This document shows positions 59,283 through 64,000 of a DNA stretch of 64,000 nucleotides, one piece after another (position 1 is the stretch's first letter; the number at the start of each line of letters is the position of its first letter). Position numbers and translations under genes: made by a program. Below the pieces are notes generated by a model. That model saw nothing but the letters and a program-made list of their open reading frames with translations, was not told where the DNA came from and made no database searches. This DNA is from DASUPK01 sp963833375 (GTDB lineage Bacteria; Actinomycetota; Thermoleophilia; Solirubrobacterales; 70-9): assembly GCA_963833375.1 (NCBI GenBank), contig CAWHXR010000010.1, positions 372,001 to 436,000 on the forward strand. The letters run 5' to 3'.

Positions 59283-60587
59283 TTACGCCGGCTGGACCTG
59301 ACGCTCGCCCAGGATCTCGCCTAGGCGGCGCTCCAGGGCGACGGAGACGGCGGCCTTCACGGGTCCCTCGTTGAGCCGCTCGACCAGCGCCTCCAGGAAC
59401 CCCTCGATGATCAGGCGCTTCGCCTGTTCCTCGGGCAGCCCGTGTGAGCGCAGGTAGTGCAGCTGCTCGCCGTCGATCTGGGCGACCGCCGCGGCGTGCG
59501 TGCAGCGCACGTCGTTGGCCTCGATCTCGAGACCGGGGATCGCGTCGGCGTGTGCCGACTTGGAGAGCAGCAGGTTGCGGCTCTCCTGGTACGCGTCCGT
59601 CTGCTGGGCGCCGGGGTCCACGCGGATCATCCCGCGCCAGACGGCGGTCGCCGACTCCTCGAGCACGCCGCGGAAGGCCAGATCCGATGTGGTGCTCGGC
59701 GCCGCGTGCTCCTGGGTGGTGTCGAAGTCGAGATGCTGGGAGCCATTGCCGGCGTAGGCGCCGGTGACCCTGGCGCTGGACCCCGGACCGGCCAGGCGGG
59801 TCTCCATCCGCACCTTGCCGCGCGAGGAGCCGAAGCCGAGGGCCACCCAGTCGAGGTTGGCGTCACGCTCCACCTCGGCCCGCTGGGTGGCGAAGACCCA
59901 GCTGTGCTCGCCGAGGCCCTGGGCGGTGACGTAGCGGAGGTTGGCGCCCGGGCCGACCCAGACCTCGGTGACGGTGTTGAAGAGGCCGGCCCGCTCGTGG
60001 TCCGTTGTGAGCCACTGCTCCCAGACCTCGGCCTGGGCGCCCTCCTCGAGAACGATCAGGGTGCGAAAGCCAAGCGCGGCGCGGTCGGCGTCGTGGATCG
60101 CCTCGATCTGGGCGGGGGTCTCGAGCCGCTGCCCGGCGGGGACATAGACGAAGGCGCCGCCGCGCCAGGTCGCGTCGTTGCGGGCGACGAACGGATCGTC
60201 TGATCCGACCAGGCTCCCCAGGCGCTCCTGGACGAGATCGGGATAAAGCTCGGCGGCCGTCGCGAGCGTGGCGACGACGGGCTTGGTCGGCCCGTCGCCG
60301 GTTGCCTGCGGCGGCGCCCCGTCGAGCACCGTCTGGTCGATCTGGACGACGCAGGGCGCGCCCTCGGGTGGGTTGAGCACAGCGTCGGCCCGCTCGCGGA
60401 CGGCCGGGTCGGCCTCGGTCGGGACCTCGAAGTCGAGCTCGACGAGCTCGCTCAGATCGGTGAACTCCCAGCCCTTCGTCTTCTGGCTGGGGAGGCCGAG
60501 CTCTGAGGCGAGAGCGGCGCCATCGCGGCGCCGCTCGGTCAACCAGTCGGGCTCGGCCGCGGCTGTTGCCGCAGCCGACTCAGCCAA
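59283..60587 (-). CDS. sufD: Fe-S cluster assembly protein SufD
   Basis: 434 residues. SufBD beta-helix core with GGAFVYVPAGQRLETPAQIE, RYVTAQGLGEHSWVFATQRA, LDFDTTQEHAAPSTTSDLAF; C-terminal conserved HAAAVAQIDGEQLHYLRSHG. Partner of SufB in the SUF scaffold. Overlaps sufB by 8 bp. Confidence 0.93.
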   Translation of the reverse strand: MAESAAATAAAEPDWLTERRRDGAALASELGLPSQKTKGWEFTDLSELVELDFEVPTEADPAVRERADAVLNPPEGAPCVVQIDQTVLDGAPPQATGDGPTKPVVATLATAAELYPDLVQERLGSLVGSDDPFVARNDATWRGGAFVYVPAGQRLETPAQIEAIHDADRAALGFRTLIVLEEGAQAEVWEQWLTTDHERAGLFNTVTEVWVGPGANLRYVTAQGLGEHSWVFATQRAEVERDANLDWVALGFGSSRGKVRMETRLAGPGSSARVTGAYAGNGSQHLDFDTTQEHAAPSTTSDLAFRGVLEESATAVWRGMIRVDPGAQQTDAYQESRNLLLSKSAHADAIPGLEIEANDVRCTHAAAVAQIDGEQLHYLRSHGLPEEQAKRLIIEGFLEALVERLNEGPVKAAVSVALERRLGEILGERQVQPA

Positions 60588-62028
60588 TCGAGCCCTCCAT
60601 CTGCAGCTCGATCAGGCGGTTCAGCTCGACCGCGTACTCCATGGGGAGCTCCTTGGTGATCGGCTCGATGAATCCGTTGACGATCATCTTGGAGGCCTCC
60701 TCCTCGCTCAGCCCGCGGGACTGGAGGTAGAAGATCTGCTCCTCGCCGACCTTCGAGACGGTTGCCTCGTGGCCGACGTCGACGTCGTCCTCGCCGATCC
60801 TGATCGTCGGGTAGGTGTCCGAGCGCGACTCCTCGTCGAGCAGCAGCGCGTCGCAGACGACCTTCGACTTCGACTCCGAGGCGCCCTTGGCGATCTCGAG
60901 CAGGCCGCGATAGCTGGTGCGGCCCTTGTCCTTGGAGATCGACTTGGAGAAGATCGACGAGGTCGTCTTCGGTGCGGCGTGGATGATCTTGCCGCCCGCG
61001 TCCTGGTGCTGGCCCTCGCCGGCGAAGGCGATCGAGAGGATCTCGCCGTGGGCCCTCTCGCCGAGCAGGTAGATCGACGGGTACTTCATGGTCAGCTTGG
61101 AGCCGAGGTTGCAGTCGACCCACTCCATCGTCGCGTCCTCGTGGGCAACCGCCCGCTTGGTGACGAGGTTGAAGACGTTCTGCGACCAGTTCTGGACGGT
61201 CGTGTAGCGGACCCGCGCCTTGGGCTTGGCGACGATCTCGACCACGGCCGAGTGCAGCGAGTCGGTCGAGTAGACCGGCGCGGTGCAGCCCTCGATGTAG
61301 TGGACGTCCGAGCCCTCCTCGGCGATGATCAGCGTCCGCTCGAACTGGCCCATGTTCTCGGTGTTGATCCGGAAGTAGGCCTGCAGGGGCATCGCGACCG
61401 AGACGCCGGCCGGGACGTAGACAAAGGAGCCGCCCGACCAGACGGCCGAGTTGAGCGCGGCGAGCTTGTTGTCGTTGGGCGGGATGATCGTCGCCCAGTA
61501 CTCGCGGACGAGGTCCTCGTGCTCGCGGAGGGCGGTGTCCATGTCGGTGAAGATCACGCCCTGCTCCTCGAGCTTCTCGTTCACCTGGTGGTAGACGACC
61601 TCCGACTCGTACTGGGCGCCGACGCCGGAGAGGAACTTGCGCTCCGCCTCCGGGATGCCGAGGCGGTCGAAGGTGTTCTTGATGTCCTCGGGGACCTCGC
61701 TCCAGTCGCGGCTGTTCTTCTCGGAGGCGCGGACGAAGTAGTGGATGTTGTCCCAGTCGATCTGGTTGAGGTTTCCGCCCCACTGGGGGGTCGGGCGCTC
61801 CAGGAAGTGGTCGAGGGCCTTGAGCCGGAAGTCGCGCATCCACTGCGGCTCGTCCTTGTACTCGGAGATCGACTCGACGACCTCGCGGGAGAGGCCCTTG
61901 GGCGACTTGTATGCGTAGCCCGACTCCGGGTCGTGGAATCCGAACTTCTCCTTGTAGTCGGCGTTGATGCCGGCGAGCTCCCGCTCCTCGGCGGGGCGCT
62001 CACGTGCTGCGGTCTCGGGCGTGGCCAT
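60580..62028 (-). CDS. sufB: Fe-S cluster assembly protein SufB
   Basis: 482 residues. SGGSFVYVPAGVSVAMPLQA, YFRINTENMGQFERTLIIAE, EGCTAPVYSTDSLHSAVVEI, WSQNVFNLVTKRAVAHEDAT are SufB blocks; the cluster Cys lies in VVCDALLLDEESRSDTYPTI. Builds Fe-S clusters with SufD and the ATPase SufC, which is not next to it. The upstream ferredoxin gene ends one base before its ATG. Confidence 0.96.
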   Translation of the reverse strand: MATPETAARERPAEERELAGINADYKEKFGFHDPESGYAYKSPKGLSREVVESISEYKDEPQWMRDFRLKALDHFLERPTPQWGGNLNQIDWDNIHYFVRASEKNSRDWSEVPEDIKNTFDRLGIPEAERKFLSGVGAQYESEVVYHQVNEKLEEQGVIFTDMDTALREHEDLVREYWATIIPPNDNKLAALNSAVWSGGSFVYVPAGVSVAMPLQAYFRINTENMGQFERTLIIAEEGSDVHYIEGCTAPVYSTDSLHSAVVEIVAKPKARVRYTTVQNWSQNVFNLVTKRAVAHEDATMEWVDCNLGSKLTMKYPSIYLLGERAHGEILSIAFAGEGQHQDAGGKIIHAAPKTTSSIFSKSISKDKGRTSYRGLLEIAKGASESKSKVVCDALLLDEESRSDTYPTIRIGEDDVDVGHEATVSKVGEEQIFYLQSRGLSEEEASKMIVNGFIEPITKELPMEYAVELNRLIELQMEGSIG

Positions 62029-62361
62029 CTAGGAAACCTCCAGCCTTACGGTGTCGTCCTCGATCGTCACCGGATAGGTGGTGACGGGTTGGTAGGCGGG
62101 GAGGGTCTTGGGTCGACCGGACGTGATGTCGAATATAGACCCGTGGCGCGGACACTCCACGGTACAGGCGTCGGCGTCGAAGGGGCCCTCGGCGAGCGGG
62201 CCGTCGTCGTGCGAGCAGCGGTCCTCGATCGCGTAAAGGGTGCCGGCGCAGTTGAAGACGCCGATCTTGGCGCCGTCGGGCGCCTCGACCAGCTTCATCT
62301 CCCCGCTGGGCAAGTCGCCCGCGGCGCAGACGTCCATCCGTTGCTTAGTGCCTTCAGTCAC
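62029..62361 (-). CDS. Rieske-type 2Fe-2S ferredoxin
   Basis: 110 residues: Rieske motifs CSHDDGPL (CxH) near residue 48 and CPRHGSIFD (CxxH) near 68. Biphenyl-dioxygenase-type soluble ferredoxin, placed directly before sufB; such an arrangement is common in actinobacterial suf operons. May carry electrons for cluster assembly. Confidence 0.88.
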   Translation of the reverse strand: MTEGTKQRMDVCAAGDLPSGEMKLVEAPDGAKIGVFNCAGTLYAIEDRCSHDDGPLAEGPFDADACTVECPRHGSIFDITSGRPKTLPAYQPVTTYPVTIEDDTVRLEVS

Positions 62362-62470
62362 GTTATTCCTACTCTCGGGGTCGGATTTTAGCGGTTGGCA
62401 CCATGGTGCTGTCGCCGGTGACGGCTACTCGAGGCCCGCGACCCTGCGCGGCGTGCCCCGGGTGGAGCGG

Positions 62471-63991
62471 CTACTCGACGCCCCCCGCCGCGTAGTCGGC
62501 GAGGGCCATGACGGTGAGCTGCGGGTTGACGGTGACCGAGGACGGGAAGACGCTCGCGTCGCAGACGTAGACGTTCTCCATGCCGTGGACGCGGAAGCGC
62601 TCGTCGACGACGCCCTTTGCGGGATCCTTGCTGACGGCGTTCCCTCCCTGAGGGTGGGAGGTGTGCAGCCCGATGTCGGTGTTGTCCCGGACGAGCTCGT
62701 CGAGCTCGTCTACCTGCTCGAGGGAGGAGTAGGAGGTGGAGCGGAAGGTCATCGGCATCACCCGCTGGGCCCCGCTCGCGAAGTGGATCCGCGCCGCCAG
62801 CTTCGTCCCCTTGATCATCAGCTTCAGATCGGCTTCGGTGGGTTCGTACTCCAGCTTCATGCCGCCCCCGAAGAGCCCGGGACGCACGCGTGCGTTGCTC
62901 TGGGATCCCACCACCACGCCGATGCAGCTCAAGTGCGTGTAGCGGCGCATGTTGCGGAAATGGTCCGAGAACCAGCCCGGCATCAGGAGCGCCTGGGCTC
63001 CAACCGGGTTGAACCAGGATTCGAGGATGAGCTGGTCCTCTCCGGCCGGCCTGTACCCATGGGTGATCTGGAGGCCGTCGTACGAGTTGAGCTGCTCGTC
63101 GAACTCGGCCGTGAGCGCCGCGCCCACGTTGAACGACACGTTCCTGCCGACGAGCCGCCCGCCCACGCCGCTGCGCTGCAGTAGGAGGCTCGATGCGAGC
63201 GCTCCCCCCGAGACGACGATGGTGTTGGCCGCGACCCGCAGCGAGCGGCCGTCGGAGAGGCTGCAGTCGATCGCGGTCGCGCGCGGTCCCCTCGTCTCGA
63301 TCCACTCGGCGAGGCATTCGCTGAAGATCCGCACGGAGCCGGGGAAGTCGCGCTGGGCCCGCGGCAGGATGTTGTCGAGCGCCGAGAGCTTCTTGCCGTA
63401 GGCACAGCCGATGTTGCAGTAGCCCGAGCCGAGGCAGTCCTTGATGTTGGCGTCGACGACGCCGCCGTCGCCGTCGAGGCCCAGCTCCCTGATGCCCTCC
63501 GCCATCTTGTCGCCGCCGGCCTCGAGGTGCTTATTGTCCTCCTGGCCGTAGACGGGCAGCCACTTGCGGAGCCGCTTGAAGGACTTGAGGAACCGCTGCT
63601 CGTCGAGCCCCGCGTCGAGGCCCTCCGGATTGTTCCAGCGCTGCAGGGTGTGCGGCGGGATGTCGTAACAGACCGCGTTGTTGACCACGGTGCTGCCGCC
63701 GACGCATTTCCCCTGCAGCACCTGGAAGCGGGCGTCCGTCGACATCTGCATGCCGCCGTCGGAGTAGAGGTTCGAGAACTGCACGCGCTCGTCCTCGGTG
63801 AAGTCCCGCGGGTCGACGTGCTTGCCGCCCTCGAGCAGGACCACCTCACGTCCCCGCTCCGCCAGCCTGTACGCCAGCACCGCCCCGGCGGCGCCGCTGC
63901 CGACGATCGCGACGTCGGCGGTGATCCGGTCGGCGTCCACCTCATTCGGCTCGCTGACGTCCAACGTCGCCAACTTGCCGACGTTCTTCAT
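62471..63991 (-). CDS. GMC-family oxidoreductase
   Basis: 506 residues visible; upstream sequence ends 9 bases beyond the ATG, so the start may be further out. FAD motif DVAIVGSGAAGAVLAYRLAE near residue 26, LQGKCVGGSTVVNNAVCYDI, cysteine cluster KDCLGSGYCNIGCAYGKKLS near residue 187, and the C-terminal NVYVCDASVFPSSVTVNPQL GMC signature. The cysteines suggest a bound cluster or disulfides. Oxidises an alcohol or sugar; substrate unknown. Confidence 0.88.
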   Translation of the reverse strand: MKNVGKLATLDVSEPNEVDADRITADVAIVGSGAAGAVLAYRLAERGREVVLLEGGKHVDPRDFTEDERVQFSNLYSDGGMQMSTDARFQVLQGKCVGGSTVVNNAVCYDIPPHTLQRWNNPEGLDAGLDEQRFLKSFKRLRKWLPVYGQEDNKHLEAGGDKMAEGIRELGLDGDGGVVDANIKDCLGSGYCNIGCAYGKKLSALDNILPRAQRDFPGSVRIFSECLAEWIETRGPRATAIDCSLSDGRSLRVAANTIVVSGGALASSLLLQRSGVGGRLVGRNVSFNVGAALTAEFDEQLNSYDGLQITHGYRPAGEDQLILESWFNPVGAQALLMPGWFSDHFRNMRRYTHLSCIGVVVGSQSNARVRPGLFGGGMKLEYEPTEADLKLMIKGTKLAARIHFASGAQRVMPMTFRSTSYSSLEQVDELDELVRDNTDIGLHTSHPQGGNAVSKDPAKGVVDERFRVHGMENVYVCDASVFPSSVTVNPQLTVMALADYAAGGVE

Positions 63992-64000
63992 CGCCTTGGG

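Overview
The window is high-GC DNA with many GTG and TTG starts and dense 4-bp start/stop overlaps. Gene content points to an actinobacterium of the Thermoleophilia/Solirubrobacterales type: SnoaL-like proteins beginning MSQENV, many small single-helix membrane proteins, a wax-ester synthase/DGAT, a form I aerobic CO dehydrogenase, and split DNA-repair helicase/nuclease subunits. The taxonomy is inferred from gene content; there is no rRNA gene and no intact tRNA.

Layout. 1-8.5 kb (mostly minus strand): an AddA-like helicase (cut by the window edge) and AddB-like nuclease, a HAD hydrolase, an FxsA-like membrane protein and a SufT-like Fe-S assembly factor. 8.5-24 kb is an accessory region of small or secreted proteins, relics and repeats: a frameshifted membrane protein, two intact SnoaL-like genes, a beta-helix protein, an M15-type peptidase, a Bax-inhibitor-like protein, a SulP transporter and a ceramidase-like protein. 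Ten copies of a hairpin repeat with a GCTTT-N6-AAAGC core (or a close variant) lie between these genes. Relics of a SnoaL gene, a tRNA 3' half, a DUF2283 gene and the 3' end of the SufT-like gene lie among them. No transposase or integrase was seen.

24.2-44.6 kb is a coherent molybdenum/CO-oxidation island. It holds coxG, five tiny translationally coupled membrane proteins, coxM-coxS-coxL (AYRCSFR loop, so form I CODH), coxE, a freestanding protein that copies an internal segment of CoxL, an XdhC-YHS fusion, a MobA-like cytidylyltransferase, MoxR (CoxD), XdhC (CoxF) and moaA. Molybdate uptake genes modABC run the other way with a regulator that joins an HTH to a molybdate-binding domain, followed by a molbindin, moeA, a moaD-moaE fusion, moaC and mogA. 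A sulfite-oxidase-like molybdoenzyme and its flavin reductase close the island. Together these take up molybdate, build and mature the cofactor, and use it in CO dehydrogenase and a second molybdoenzyme.

44.6-49.6 kb: a SnoaL relic, then a xylose/ribose-type sugar operon (ROK regulator, binding protein, ATPase, permease) in which the regulator and the ATPase each carry a one-base frameshift. 49.6-64 kb: wax-ester synthase/DGAT, ispH, a cysteine-less thioredoxin-fold protein, a TenA/PqqC-like protein, a cupredoxin-like protein with a polytopic membrane protein, a zinc uptake system (znuA; zur-znuC-znuB behind a Fur/Zur-like box), sufB-sufD with a Rieske-type ferredoxin, and a GMC oxidoreductase running off the right edge.
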